Made by a program: the position numbers and the translations under genes
In this document: one piece after another, positions 44,760 to 54,434 of the stretch
Layout: the number at the start of each line of letters is the position of its first letter
How positions within the stretch are numbered: position 1 is the first letter of the stretch
Notes under the pieces: generated by a model
What the model saw: the letters and a program-made list of their open reading frames with translations, nothing else
What the model was told of the DNA's origin: nothing
Database searches by the model: none
NCBI RefSeq assembly: GCF_014284335.1
Contig: NZ_JACOGF010000002.1
Coordinates: 202,569 to 266,568, forward strand
Direction of reading: 5' to 3'
From: Undibacterium hunanense
GTDB taxonomy: Bacteria > Pseudomonadota > Gammaproteobacteria > Burkholderiales > Burkholderiaceae_D
DNA length: 64,000 nt

Positions 44760-45341
44760 ATGAGCGATTCTTTGCAAGACAGCCTTCCGACCAGCCTGGC
44801 AGATATGCTGCCGGTAGGAATGATTGCTGGCGGTGGCCTGGCTGCAGCAGCGATGGCGATTGTGGCACAACGCAAGCAGCAACAAAGCGGCTGGGAAGCG
44901 TTTCATTATGAAAGAATTTCCTCCGCTGAATTTGAAATTACCGGTGGTATCGCCGTCAGCAATGGTGGCGTAAAAAAATTCCAGGGCGCGCATGACAGCG
45001 TCCTCATCAGCGAAGCAGAGATAATGGCAGAAATGCGCCATCAGCAGGGCGATGCTGCACAAACCACTTCAACTGTGCTATCGACAACATCGACAACATC
45101 GGCAATATCGGCAATATCGGCAATATCGGCAATATCGGCAATATCGGCAACATCTGCTCCGCTATCAGTCGCTGCGGCGGTAAATTCTGGCACGCCACTC
45201 CTGAAAGTAGTATTCAGCCTGCCCGAAGATGAAGCCGGGCAACAACGCATTTTGCGTGCATTTCAATTGCAGGCCGACTTTTTTGGTGCCAGAGTCCAGT
45301 CCTGTTCCCTGCATGATGCCAGCCTGTTGAAGCTGGACTAA
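44760..45341 (+). CDS. Uncharacterised protein with in-frame SAI repeats
   Basis: 193 residues: Gly/Ala-rich hydrophobic segment at about 17-36 (one membrane helix), a mixed middle part, then eight 9-bp units coding STT-STT-SAI(x5)-SAT (residues 108-131), then an alpha/beta C-terminus. I do not recognise the family. The repeat is likely variable between strains. It lies 22 bp before another membrane protein gene and is probably co-transcribed with it. Confidence 0.7.
   Translation: MSDSLQDSLPTSLADMLPVGMIAGGGLAAAAMAIVAQRKQQQSGWEAFHYERISSAEFEITGGIAVSNGGVKKFQGAHDSVLISEAEIMAEMRHQQGDAAQTTSTVLSTTSTTSAISAISAISAISAISATSAPLSVAAAVNSGTPLLKVVFSLPEDEAGQQRILRAFQLQADFFGARVQSCSLHDASLLKLD
45081..45152 (+). 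repeat. Eight 9-bp tandem units inside a coding region
   Basis: Two TCGACAACA, five TCGGCAATA and one TCGGCAACA, in frame; they encode Ser-Thr-Thr, Ser-Ala-Ile and Ser-Ala-Thr. Near-perfect copies imply recent expansion by slippage. Confidence 0.9.
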
Positions 45342-45363
45342 GTCATAGCATGGCGTCCGGCTC

Positions 45364-46116
45364 ATGATCAGAACCACTTTACGCTGGCTGGTATTCTTCA
45401 GCGCCTGGTTGCTGGTGATTTCCATCTGGCGGCGCGATATATTGCCGCCCTCGTCAGAATTGAATTCCATCCTGCTCAATGAGCCGGTGCAAACCGAAAT
45501 TACCCAAAAGGCTTTCCAGACCACGCGAGGTGGTGTCAACTATACGGTACAGCCGCTGTATGACTACGACCTGGTCGGCCTGGTTGTCAGCAAGCATGAT
45601 GCGAATGCCTGGTGGGATTATTTGCACCGCGAATGGAACGATAACCTGAACGTGGTGGATTTGTGCGTGGTCTGGGGCAAGAACGTGAAAACCGGTGCCT
45701 ATGGAGACCTGAACTTTTCCAGCGGCCAGTTCACCTGCAATTACGGCAGCAGTTCCATGGAAGCCTTTGCTGCCTTTGATGAAACCGCGATTTCAAATAA
45801 TCATTTGCTGACCGATCAGACCAGGCTGGCCAAGATCATGCAAAAGGTACAGGTCGGCGACCAGATCCATTTCCGTGGCCGCCTGTCTGAATATTCACAC
45901 CATCATAACGGCATGCCCTTCAAGCGCGGCACCAGCATAGTCCGCACCGATACCGGCAATGGTGCCTGCGAAACCGTGTTTGTCGAGAGTTTCGAGATCA
46001 TCAAAAGCGGCGGCCAACCCTGGCGCAGCCTGGTGTGGGTCGCCGCCATCATGCTGGTCGCCAGTATTGTGGGATGGTTCATGCAGCCGGTTCGGTTTAA
46101 TGATCGTATGCATTGA
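45364..46116 (+). CDS. Membrane protein of unknown function with two terminal helices
   Basis: 250 residues: one N-terminal helix (about 6-22) and one C-terminal helix (about 222-240) frame a soluble domain of about 195 residues rich in Trp and Tyr (DANAWWDYLHREWNDN, LCVVWGKN, SEYSHHHNGM). No family recognised. The downstream stop codon runs into a G-rich 8-bp repeat. It is the second gene of a pair with the SAI-repeat protein (22-bp gap). Confidence 0.65.
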   Translation: MIRTTLRWLVFFSAWLLVISIWRRDILPPSSELNSILLNEPVQTEITQKAFQTTRGGVNYTVQPLYDYDLVGLVVSKHDANAWWDYLHREWNDNLNVVDLCVVWGKNVKTGAYGDLNFSSGQFTCNYGSSSMEAFAAFDETAISNNHLLTDQTRLAKIMQKVQVGDQIHFRGRLSEYSHHHNGMPFKRGTSIVRTDTGNGACETVFVESFEIIKSGGQPWRSLVWVAAIMLVASIVGWFMQPVRFNDRMH

Positions 46117-46147
46117 TGGTGGGATGGTGGGATGGTGGGATGGTGGG
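46116..46147. repeat. Four 8-bp G-rich tandem repeats at a stop codon
   Basis: ATGGTGGG repeated four times, the first base being the last of the TGA stop. Eight G-runs (GG/GGG) could form a G-quadruplex on the plus strand or its transcript. Confidence 0.85.
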
Positions 46148-46470
46148 CCAGGTATGCTGCACTGCACATTGGCATTCGTGTGTTTTTTTCTGATCGCCTC
46201 GTCTGAAAATTTGAGAAAACGCAGAAAGTTTGTATTTATCGCTGTCTGAATATTTTTGTATTTTGTCTGCATTTTTGTCGGAGTAAGCAACACTTAAGCA
46301 CGCAATATCCGTCTTTGTCCTGTTTCACTGGTTTGCCGCACGGTCGTGCTCGTTTTGATGTCGGAGCATACGTTTGTTTGAACATGCATAATGGAGGATA
46401 CTTGCACCACCAGATTGCACGCACCGCTGCAAACTTATCTCTCGTTATCTTCCAATCAGAAGGAGAACGT
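46148..46470. other. Leader/promoter region of the glutamate dehydrogenase gene
   Basis: About 320 bp without a credible gene. The glutamate dehydrogenase frame is open from 46315, but the ribosome-binding site (AAGGAG, 46460-46465) places the start at 46471, so 46315-46470 is leader. No terminator is seen for the gene before. Confidence 0.5.
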
Positions 46471-49400
46471 ATGACCTCTTCCCACTTCGCTGAGCTGATC
46501 GCTTATGCGCAAGCGCACACAGGACCTGCTACCGAGCGTCAGGGCCATTTTATTACCGCGTATTTTGAAAATACCGACCCGGATGAAATCATTGCCCGTG
46601 GTCCGGCTACCCTGTTTGCGCAGGCGAATGCCCACTGGCGTTTGCTGGATGCACCGCGTACGGCGCATACGCCGAAGATACGCGTGTTTAACCCGACCTT
46701 GGCAGAAGATGGTTTTGTCAGTGATCACACGGTCGTGCAGATCGTCAATGACAATATGCCTTTCCTGGTGGATTCGGTGACGATGGCGATCAATCGCAGT
46801 GGCCGTACTGCACACTGGATAGTGCATCCTTTGCTGAGCGTGGTGCGGGATGCCAGCGGCAGTGTGGCTTCGGTCAGTACCGTGGCTGCGGCCAAGGCGG
46901 CGGGACATGCTGATCCGGTCGAATCCCTGATCCTGGTGGAATGTGACCGCATTGTTGATCCGGCAGCCCAGCAGGCGCTGGTGGAAGACTTGAAAAGTGT
47001 CTTGTCCGATGTGCGTGGTGCCGTGGTCGACTGGCAACCCATGCTGGCACGGGCACGCGAAGTACGTGCCGCCTGTGAAAAATCTACCCAGTCACCAGAA
47101 AAACGTGATGAAGCGATTGCTTTCCTGGCCTGGCTGGAAGACCGCCATTTCACTTTCCTTGGTGTGCGCGACTACGATCTGAAGCGTGACGGCGACAATG
47201 TCAGTCTGGTGGCGATAGCCGATTCTGGTCTGGGTATTTTGCGTGGCCCTGTCAAAACAGCTGAAACCCGTTTGCCGCCAGAAGTCGTGGCCTTGATGGA
47301 ATCAACAGAAATGGTCATGGTCACCAAGGCCATGACACGTGCTACCGTGCACAGGCCTGCCTGGCTGGACTATATCGCCGTCAAGCGTTTTGATGACGCG
47401 GGTAATGTCATTGGTGAATCGCGTTTCCTGGGTCTGTACACTTCAACAGCGTATTCTGAAGCGGTGGGCAATATCCCGCTGGTGCGGCAGCGTGTGGCGA
47501 ATGTCATGAGCACGTCTGGCGTCGTGCCGGAAAGCCATGCGGCCAAGTCCCTGCAAGCCATTCTCGATGATTATCCGCGTGATGAGTTGTTCCAGATCGA
47601 TGCTGCCACCCTGGCTGAGCACGCGATAGGTATTCTCCGCCTGCAAGAACGTCAGCGCACCCGTCTGTTCCTGCGCCGAGATCCTTTTGGCCGCTTCACC
47701 TCGGCCCAGGCGTTTGTCCCGCGTGACCGCTATAACACCGAGTTACGCGTCAAGATCGGCAATGAATTGATGATGGCCCTGAATGGTCAATCCATCGAGT
47801 TTACCCCCATGCTGACCGACAGCCCGCTGGCGCGCATTCATTACCTGGTCAGGGCCAAGGATGTGGCTCCTCAAAACGTCAATCTGGCCATGCTGGAAGC
47901 ACGCATCGCCAAACTCGCACAGCGCTGGGAAGATGATTGCACCTCAGAGCTGTTGCGCTCGCATGGCGAAGGCAATGGCCTGAGCCTGGCAAACCGTTTT
48001 GCGAATGCCTTCCCTACTGCATACCGTGAAGATTTTTCTGCACTGGTTGGTGCCGAAGATGCAGAAATGCTGGCCGGCCTGAATGCAGGATCACCGATGA
48101 TGGTCAAGCTGTACCGGCCACTCGACGCTGGCCCGGGCAATCTGCGCTTCAAGATTTATAACACCGCCAAGGTGGCCCTGTCTGATTCCCTGCCGGTGCT
48201 GGAACACATGGGTGCCAGGGTACTGGATGAACATCCTTACGCCATTGTCAGCGGTGCCGAGACTTTATGGATACATGACCTGGGCTTGCAATTACCTGTC
48301 AATACCGATTTGTCTGCGGTCAAACTGCGCTTTGAAAACCTGTTTTCGCAAGCCTGGGGTGGTGAGGTTGAAAGTGATGACCTCAATCGCCTGGTGCTTA
48401 ATACTGCATTGGATGCGCGTTCCATCGCTGTCCTGCGTGCCTGTTCACGTTACTTCAAGCAACTGGGCTTTGCCTATAGCCAGAACTATATAGAAGCAGC
48501 GCTCAACAAAAATGCCGCCATCACCCAACTGATCGCCGAACTGTTTGGTGCCCGTTTCAAGCCCGATTATGTTGGTGATCGCGAGCAGGCGCAAAAGCAT
48601 ATACGCGAACAGCTGGAAAACCAGATGAGCAATGTAGCAAGCCTGGATGAAGACCGCATCTTGCGTCAGTTTATCGCCACCATCGTTGCCACCTTGCGTA
48701 CCAATCTGTGGCAAACCACGGCGACTGGCGCGTTCAAGCCTTACATGAGCTTCAAGCTCAATCCGCGTGAAGTGCCGGGAGTGCCTGAACCGAAACCCTT
48801 GTTTGAAATCTGGGTGTATTCCCCCCGTGTTGAAGGTGTGCATCTGCGCGGTGGCAAAGTGGCCCGTGGCGGCCTGCGCTGGTCTGACAGACGTGAAGAT
48901 TTCCGTACTGAAATCCTGGGCCTGGTGAAGGCCCAGCAAGTCAAAAATACGGTAATTGTGCCGGTCGGTTCCAAAGGTGGTTTTGTGCTGAAAAATGCGC
49001 CACCGGCGACAGACCGTGAAGCCTATCAGGCAGAAGGCGTGGCCTGCTATAAAATCTTCCTGTCCGGCCTGCTGGATGTGACAGACAATATCGTCAAGGG
49101 TGCGGTAGTACCACCGAAGCTGGTCGTCCGTCATGATATTGACGATCCTTACCTGGTCGTAGCGGCAGACAAGGGCACGGCCACCTTCTCGGATATCGCC
49201 AATGGCGTGTCGGCTGATTATGGCTTCTGGCTGGGTGATGCGTTTGCATCCGGCGGCTCGGTGGGCTATGACCACAAGAAAATGGGTATCACCGCCCGCG
49301 GTGCCTGGGAATCGGTCAAGCGCCATTTCCGTTCGGTGGGTGTGAATACGCAGGATACTGAATTTACAGTAGCCGGTATCGGTGACATGTCAGGCGATGT

Positions 49401-51231
49401 GTTTGGCAATGGCATGCTGTTGTCCCAGCATATCAAACTGGTGGCGGCGTTTGATCATCGCCATATCTTTATTGATCCATCACCAGATGTGGCGGCTTCA
49501 TTTGCCGAACGTCAGCGCCTGTTCAACCTGCCGCGTTCCAGCTGGGATGATTACGAAAAAAGTCTGATCTCTGCCGGCGGTGGTGTCTATCCACGTACGG
49601 CTAAATCCATCAGCCTCAGCCCTGAGGCACGCGCTGTATTGGGTATAGAAACGGCTGAACTGGCGCCGGTAGAATTGCTGCGTGCCATTCTGCAAGCCCC
49701 CGTTGATCTGTTGTACAACGGCGGCATAGGCACCTATGTCAAAGCCAAATATGAAACCCATGCCCAGGTTGGTGATAAAGCGGGCGATGCCTTCCGCGTC
49801 AACGGCAGTGACCTGCGCTGCAAGGTCTTGGCCGAGGGCGGAAATCTTGGTTGTACCCAGAATGGCCGCATAGAATTCGCGCAAAAAGGTGGGCGCATCT
49901 ATACCGATGCGATAGACAATTCTGCCGGTGTCGATTGCTCTGATCATGAAGTCAACATCAAGATTCTGTTGGGTGGCATCGTTGAAGCCGGTGACCTTAC
50001 ACTCAAACAGCGTAACGACTTGCTGGCGTCGATGACGGATGAAGTCGGCCACCTGGTATTGACTGACAATTATTATCAAAGCCAGGCACTGGATATTGCT
50101 GCGCATCGTCCATTGTATGTGCTTGATGGCCAGCAAAGGCTGATGCAGTCTCTGGAAAAACAGGGGCGACTGAACCGTGCCATTGAATACCTGCCCAGCG
50201 ATGATGAAATCTTCCATCGCAAGGCATTGAAACAGGGCCTGACTGCACCGGAAGGTGCGGTGGTACTGGCCTATGCCAAGATGTCAGTGTTTGATGAACT
50301 GGTCGCCAGCAATCTGCCGGATGACCCCTTCTTCAGCCGTGCATTGAAGGCTTACTTCCCGCAAGTCCTGTCGGAACGTTTTGCCGAAGCGATTACGCAT
50401 CACCCGCTGAAACGTGAAATCATCGCTACCTTCATCACCAATACCGTGGTGAACCGTGCCGGCGCAACCTTCGTCAATTTCATCGCTTCTGAAGCTGGTG
50501 CGACGGCGGCTGATGTGATTCGCGCCTTCACTCTGGCACGTGAGATTTTTGATCTGGAACCTTTGTGGGATCAGATCGATGCACTTGATTATGTGGTCGA
50601 TTCCAAACTGCAACTTGATCTGCTGTCCAAGCTGATTGCGATTGCCCAAAGAGCCTCGCGCTGGATGTTGCGCATACGTTCGCAAAGCACTGATCTGCCG
50701 ACACTGATACAACGTTATCAACCTGCCGCCCGCGAGCTGCGCTGGCAACTGGCAGACTGGCTGCCAGCCAATGCCCATGCCAGCTGGCAAAAAGAGGCAG
50801 ATGCACTGACGCAGGCAGGTGTTGAGGCCACATTGGCGCAAAACCTGACGGCGCTGGAATACATCTTCCCGGCACTGGACCTGGTTGACCTGGCGCAAAG
50901 CACCAGCACCGGCCTGGAACAGGCGGCCCGTGCCTACTTTGGTATTGATGATGAGCTGGGCCTGACAGGCTGGCGTAACCAGATCAACCGCCTGCCTACC
51001 GACACACTGTGGCAGACCCAGGCGCGTGGCAGTGCACGTGATGATGTGTATTCGATCGCCAGCCAGATCACCCGTGGACTATTGTCACGGCAGGAAGACG
51101 TCAGCAACTGGCATGCCCAGCATGCACCAGCCATAGACAGGCTGACCGCCTTGCTGACCACGATCAGCGCACAGGGACCGGATTTGGCACCCGTGTCAGT
51201 GGCTCTGCGGGAATTGCGGCATCTGGCTTAG
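46471..51231 (+). CDS. NAD-specific glutamate dehydrogenase, 180-kDa class
   Basis: 1586 residues from the ATG at 46471. It converts glutamate to 2-oxoglutarate and ammonia with NAD+. The long N-terminal regulatory region (ACT-like and other domains, to about 700) and the central catalytic dehydrogenase (GGKVARGGLRWSDRREDFRTE; KNTVIVPVGSKGG; GDMSGDVFGNGML; LYNGGIGTYVK) match the Bac_GDH class described in Streptomyces, Pseudomonas and Caulobacter. These are large multimeric enzymes for catabolism of amino acids. It is a single gene, consistent with use of peptides as carbon source. A hairpin terminator follows. Confidence 0.94.
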   Translation: MTSSHFAELIAYAQAHTGPATERQGHFITAYFENTDPDEIIARGPATLFAQANAHWRLLDAPRTAHTPKIRVFNPTLAEDGFVSDHTVVQIVNDNMPFLVDSVTMAINRSGRTAHWIVHPLLSVVRDASGSVASVSTVAAAKAAGHADPVESLILVECDRIVDPAAQQALVEDLKSVLSDVRGAVVDWQPMLARAREVRAACEKSTQSPEKRDEAIAFLAWLEDRHFTFLGVRDYDLKRDGDNVSLVAIADSGLGILRGPVKTAETRLPPEVVALMESTEMVMVTKAMTRATVHRPAWLDYIAVKRFDDAGNVIGESRFLGLYTSTAYSEAVGNIPLVRQRVANVMSTSGVVPESHAAKSLQAILDDYPRDELFQIDAATLAEHAIGILRLQERQRTRLFLRRDPFGRFTSAQAFVPRDRYNTELRVKIGNELMMALNGQSIEFTPMLTDSPLARIHYLVRAKDVAPQNVNLAMLEARIAKLAQRWEDDCTSELLRSHGEGNGLSLANRFANAFPTAYREDFSALVGAEDAEMLAGLNAGSPMMVKLYRPLDAGPGNLRFKIYNTAKVALSDSLPVLEHMGARVLDEHPYAIVSGAETLWIHDLGLQLPVNTDLSAVKLRFENLFSQAWGGEVESDDLNRLVLNTALDARSIAVLRACSRYFKQLGFAYSQNYIEAALNKNAAITQLIAELFGARFKPDYVGDREQAQKHIREQLENQMSNVASLDEDRILRQFIATIVATLRTNLWQTTATGAFKPYMSFKLNPREVPGVPEPKPLFEIWVYSPRVEGVHLRGGKVARGGLRWSDRREDFRTEILGLVKAQQVKNTVIVPVGSKGGFVLKNAPPATDREAYQAEGVACYKIFLSGLLDVTDNIVKGAVVPPKLVVRHDIDDPYLVVAADKGTATFSDIANGVSADYGFWLGDAFASGGSVGYDHKKMGITARGAWESVKRHFRSVGVNTQDTEFTVAGIGDMSGDVFGNGMLLSQHIKLVAAFDHRHIFIDPSPDVAASFAERQRLFNLPRSSWDDYEKSLISAGGGVYPRTAKSISLSPEARAVLGIETAELAPVELLRAILQAPVDLLYNGGIGTYVKAKYETHAQVGDKAGDAFRVNGSDLRCKVLAEGGNLGCTQNGRIEFAQKGGRIYTDAIDNSAGVDCSDHEVNIKILLGGIVEAGDLTLKQRNDLLASMTDEVGHLVLTDNYYQSQALDIAAHRPLYVLDGQQRLMQSLEKQGRLNRAIEYLPSDDEIFHRKALKQGLTAPEGAVVLAYAKMSVFDELVASNLPDDPFFSRALKAYFPQVLSERFAEAITHHPLKREIIATFITNTVVNRAGATFVNFIASEAGATAADVIRAFTLAREIFDLEPLWDQIDALDYVVDSKLQLDLLSKLIAIAQRASRWMLRIRSQSTDLPTLIQRYQPAARELRWQLADWLPANAHASWQKEADALTQAGVEATLAQNLTALEYIFPALDLVDLAQSTSTGLEQAARAYFGIDDELGLTGWRNQINRLPTDTLWQTQARGSARDDVYSIASQITRGLLSRQEDVSNWHAQHAPAIDRLTALLTTISAQGPDLAPVSVALRELRHLA

Positions 51232-51263
51232 TTGCTAGCATGTAGTTTTTATCGAAGGAGAAT

Positions 51264-51302
51264 ATAGGGCAAGCACTTCGATGTGTTTGCCCTATGTTTT
51301 TG
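51264..51302 (+). terminator. Rho-independent terminator after glutamate dehydrogenase
   Basis: ATAGGGCAAGCAC (51264-51276) pairs with GTGTTTGCCCTAT (51283-51295), 6-nt loop and a T-rich tail. It begins 32 bp after the stop. Confidence 0.75.
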
Positions 51303-51329
51303 AAAATTTTATTCTTGTGTTGCATAAAA

Positions 51330-51938
51330 ATGATCAAAAGAAACTTGCAAAAAATCCTTTGCTGTCTTTTGTTGCTGACCAATACCAAGCTTTTTGCTTC
51401 TACTTCAGAAACCGTGCTTTTGAAAGAGCATGCTGTTGTCGAATTTCGCGTAGATGAGGGACAAGATAGAAATTTTTACCCCTTGGAAGTGTTGGTGCTT
51501 ATTCAGGAAAAGGGCGACCTCAGCTTGGTAAAACGAAGTTTTGAGCATCCGAAGTTTGAAGTGTTCTCCAGTCGCGAAAATGAACTTTTGAAACAAGTTG
51601 CCTGGATTGCAAGTAGCAAACTGATTAGAGCAAAAGAATTTCGAAGATTGTCCAGATGGAATGGCCAGGATAAATTGATATATTGCCTGGCAAGTTGTGA
51701 TTCTGGGACAGATTACGTATTTGCCAAAGATGGAAGCTTTAAGTCTACGCATGAGTATGGGAATTCCAGCGAAGATTTGAAGCCTGTCGTTTCGTTCGGA
51801 CATCTATATCAAGTTGGAAATTTTGTTTGGGCAAGGCCAAATAAAAATAACCCTCAATTTTTTCATCATGCCGTTTTCATATTAGGCCCTGACAAAAGCT
51901 TATGTGATTTCATTTCTTGTTTCGCATCATTGAAGTGA
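51330..51938 (+). CDS. AT-rich unknown exported protein
   Basis: 202 residues if started at the ATG at 51330; the ATG at 51294 lies inside the terminator tail and is unlikely. A hydrophobic signal (about 6-22, LQKILCCLLLLTNTKLFAS) starts it. Rich in Phe, Lys and Arg, with codons AAA, TTT and AGA much commoner than in neighbours, suggesting later acquisition. A Cys-rich block (YCLASCDSGTDYVF) and DFISCFASLK end are visible. No family recognised; no ribosome-binding site is obvious, so start and expression are doubtful. Confidence 0.55.
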   Translation: MIKRNLQKILCCLLLLTNTKLFASTSETVLLKEHAVVEFRVDEGQDRNFYPLEVLVLIQEKGDLSLVKRSFEHPKFEVFSSRENELLKQVAWIASSKLIRAKEFRRLSRWNGQDKLIYCLASCDSGTDYVFAKDGSFKSTHEYGNSSEDLKPVVSFGHLYQVGNFVWARPNKNNPQFFHHAVFILGPDKSLCDFISCFASLK

Positions 51939-52013
51939 TGGCAGAGATGCTTGGTATGTACTTGATTTAATATAAAAACCTCGCTTTCAACTAGGCGGGA
52001 AAATATTACAGTA

Positions 52014-52520
52014 TTATTTTTTAGCTGCCAGGGGCTTACAGCTAACATCTAATTCGTATTTCCGCGATTTTTTCCCATTTTCCTTTACATGAATGATATT
52101 CCCCGTGATCTGCCATTTGGAAATGGATACATCCAGTTCATGCAGCTTGCTGCAATCGGCTGTCTTGTAAAACATCAAGAAATCGTTTGATCCACTGTAT
52201 TCATGCGTCACCAATACCTGTTCATCCTGGCTCAGATAGACATCCTTTCTGACCCAGATACCGCTGTTGATTTCACACTGCTGATGCGTGGCATTGTGCA
52301 ATACCTGTAAGGGCGGTTCAGGAAAGGCATCGACTTCAGGATCATTGGTATCGCTGTGGAAGCGCAATTCCACGGATTTAGCCAGCGCGTGGAATGTGTC
52401 ATAGCTACCCGGCTTGAGCGGGGTCACCGGGATATGTTCCAGCTTGCAGGCGGCAGCCTGTGCCTGTGTCGCCAGCATGCAGAGCAGCGTAGCGAGCAGG
52501 ATGGCCGGTTTGAGTGACAT
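52014..52520 (-). CDS. Small exported protein, unknown
   Basis: 168 residues from the ATG at 52520 (a second ATG at 52535 adds five residues). A signal peptide (MSLKPAILLATLLCMLATQA) ends about residue 22. The mature part carries four cysteines (about C25, C76, C114, C161), probably forming disulfides. I do not recognise the family. It is divergent from the M28 gene, with a gap of about 120 bp. Confidence 0.65.
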   Translation of the reverse strand: MSLKPAILLATLLCMLATQAQAAACKLEHIPVTPLKPGSYDTFHALAKSVELRFHSDTNDPEVDAFPEPPLQVLHNATHQQCEINSGIWVRKDVYLSQDEQVLVTHEYSGSNDFLMFYKTADCSKLHELDVSISKWQITGNIIHVKENGKKSRKYELDVSCKPLAAKK

Positions 52521-52643
52521 GTGTGATTCAGTCATGAGGCGGGACTATATAACTTATATGAAATTTTAGGTGCAAATGTTGAACGTATTTCGCTTTTTTT
52601 ACTCCAAATGGCCTGTTCTTTTCTCATCCAGTTTTGAATAATA

Positions 52644-54266
52644 ATGAAAAAACATCCTGCACACTATTTATCTTCTGCCTTGTTGGGATTGGCACTGGGG
52701 CTTCCTGTATATGGTTTTGCGCAAGCACAGGCGAACAGGGTGGATGAAACCACCTTGCGCGCCCATCTGGCGCTGTTGTCTTCAGACCTGTTTGAAGGCC
52801 GTGGCACCGGGCAGCGCGGCGGCGATCTGACGGTTGCTTACCTGGAAACCCAGGCCGCAGTCGCCGGGTTATTGCCTGTCAATGGCAAGAGCTACAGGCA
52901 AGCCGTCAGCATCAATGGCATCAAGTCCTTGCCACAGGCAAGCAGCCTGCGTGTGGAAAGTGCCGGCAAGCAATTGAGCTGGAATTTTGGCAATGACTGG
53001 ATCTGGAGTGCGGGTGATGCCATGGCCCTGCATCAGTTTGACCATGAATTGCTGTTCGTCGGTTATGGCATTACTGCACCGGAGGAGCAATGGGATGATT
53101 TCAAGGGCGTAGATTGCAAGGGAAAAATCCTGGTCGTCATGGTGAATGACCCGCAACCGACGGCGGAACAGCCTGATCGTTTTGGTGGCAAGGCCCTGAC
53201 TTATTATGGCCGCCGCACCTACAAGACCGAAGAAGCCCTGCGGCGCGGTGCTGCCGGGGTCTTGCTGATACACACCGATGTGTCCGCCAACGCGAGCTGG
53301 GATGTCTTGAAAAACGGTGGCATGGGCGAGCAATTCCAGCTGGCGAACAAGGATGCAAAGGGCCTGGCTCTGCAGGGCTGGATCACCAATGCAGCTGCAA
53401 CTTCATTGTTCAGTGCGGCTGGCCTGGATTTGAACGCCTTGCGCCAGTCTGCCGAAGGCAAGGAATTTAAACCTGTGGCCATCAATGCCAGGCTCAAGGG
53501 TGAAGCAAAATCGCAGGTGCGTCAGCTCGAACAATTCAATATCGCTGGCATTGTACCGGGCACAGATGCGCAGTTGAAAAATGAACTGGTGATCTACAGC
53601 GCACACTGGGATCATCTGGGCAAACAGGAAGGTACAGGCGACCAGATATACAACGGCGCGGTAGACAATGGTTCTGGCACGGCAGCCTTGCTGGCAATGG
53701 CCAAAGCAGCGGTGCAGCAACCGGCAAAACGCAGCCAGCTATTTTTATGGGTAGCCGCAGAAGAACAGGGCTTGCTGGGCAGTGCCTGGTATGCGGCTCA
53801 TCCTTTATGGCCCTTGAAGCAGACTGCCGCTGCGCTGAATCTGGATACCCTGAATTTTGTTGGCCGTACCAAAGACATCAGCGCCTTTGGGGCCGACCGC
53901 AGTGATCTGATTGTCGCTGCCGGCAAGGTCGCGCAAGCCATGAATATGACGATTGCCCCGCCCCGTGTGGATGTGGGTGGCGGCTATTTCCGCAGTGATC
54001 ATTTCAGCTTTGCCAAGGCAGGTGTGCCGGCTTTTTCCATAGGCAGTGGCCGCGACTATATCCAGAATCCGGAAGCCTCGCAGGAAAAAGCGCGTGGCTA
54101 TGGCAAGCGTTATCATCAGGTTACGGATGAATACGATCCGGCATGGGATTTGTCCGGCATGACTGAACAGGCACAGTTCACCCTGAACCTGGGACGAGAA
54201 ATTGCCAATGCTGTAAAAATGCCGGTGTGGAAGGAAAATGATCCTTTCGCAAAAGCGCGTCAGTAG
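52644..54266 (+). CDS. M28 family zinc metallopeptidase
   Basis: 540 residues with a signal peptide ending GFAQA. A PA-like domain (about 130-300) is inserted before the catalytic fold. Metal-binding residues: H321 in SAHWDHLG, D341 in GAVDNGSG, E373/E374 in AEEQGLLGS, plus D in LDTLN and H in RSDHFSFA. It is predicted to be a periplasmic aminopeptidase-type enzyme. It is the second M28 enzyme in the window, only about 22% alike by eye to the one at 42993, so not a recent duplicate. The M13 gene follows in the same direction. Confidence 0.9.
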   Translation: MKKHPAHYLSSALLGLALGLPVYGFAQAQANRVDETTLRAHLALLSSDLFEGRGTGQRGGDLTVAYLETQAAVAGLLPVNGKSYRQAVSINGIKSLPQASSLRVESAGKQLSWNFGNDWIWSAGDAMALHQFDHELLFVGYGITAPEEQWDDFKGVDCKGKILVVMVNDPQPTAEQPDRFGGKALTYYGRRTYKTEEALRRGAAGVLLIHTDVSANASWDVLKNGGMGEQFQLANKDAKGLALQGWITNAAATSLFSAAGLDLNALRQSAEGKEFKPVAINARLKGEAKSQVRQLEQFNIAGIVPGTDAQLKNELVIYSAHWDHLGKQEGTGDQIYNGAVDNGSGTAALLAMAKAAVQQPAKRSQLFLWVAAEEQGLLGSAWYAAHPLWPLKQTAAALNLDTLNFVGRTKDISAFGADRSDLIVAAGKVAQAMNMTIAPPRVDVGGGYFRSDHFSFAKAGVPAFSIGSGRDYIQNPEASQEKARGYGKRYHQVTDEYDPAWDLSGMTEQAQFTLNLGREIANAVKMPVWKENDPFAKARQ

Positions 54267-54434
54267 AAAAAATTGGAAGAAGCAGGCGCAACGCATTTGT
54301 AGTAGCGTTCTGCATACTATCTGGCAATAGCCAGTATTTCCAGGATGCTGTCGCAAAATTTAGCTGCCGTTGTTGTGTTGCCTGGCCAGCTTAATTTGCA
54401 ACAAGCTCTAAAAGAATTCACAAGAAAGAAAATA

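Noticed and set aside
45007..45250. Antisense Ile-Ala-Asp repeat protein
   Set aside because: Caused by reading the SAI-repeat DNA backwards; no start signal and no other protein-like features.
46315..46470. N-terminal extension of glutamate dehydrogenase
   Set aside because: Open frame only; the AAGGAG site at 46460-46465 and family start favour 46471.
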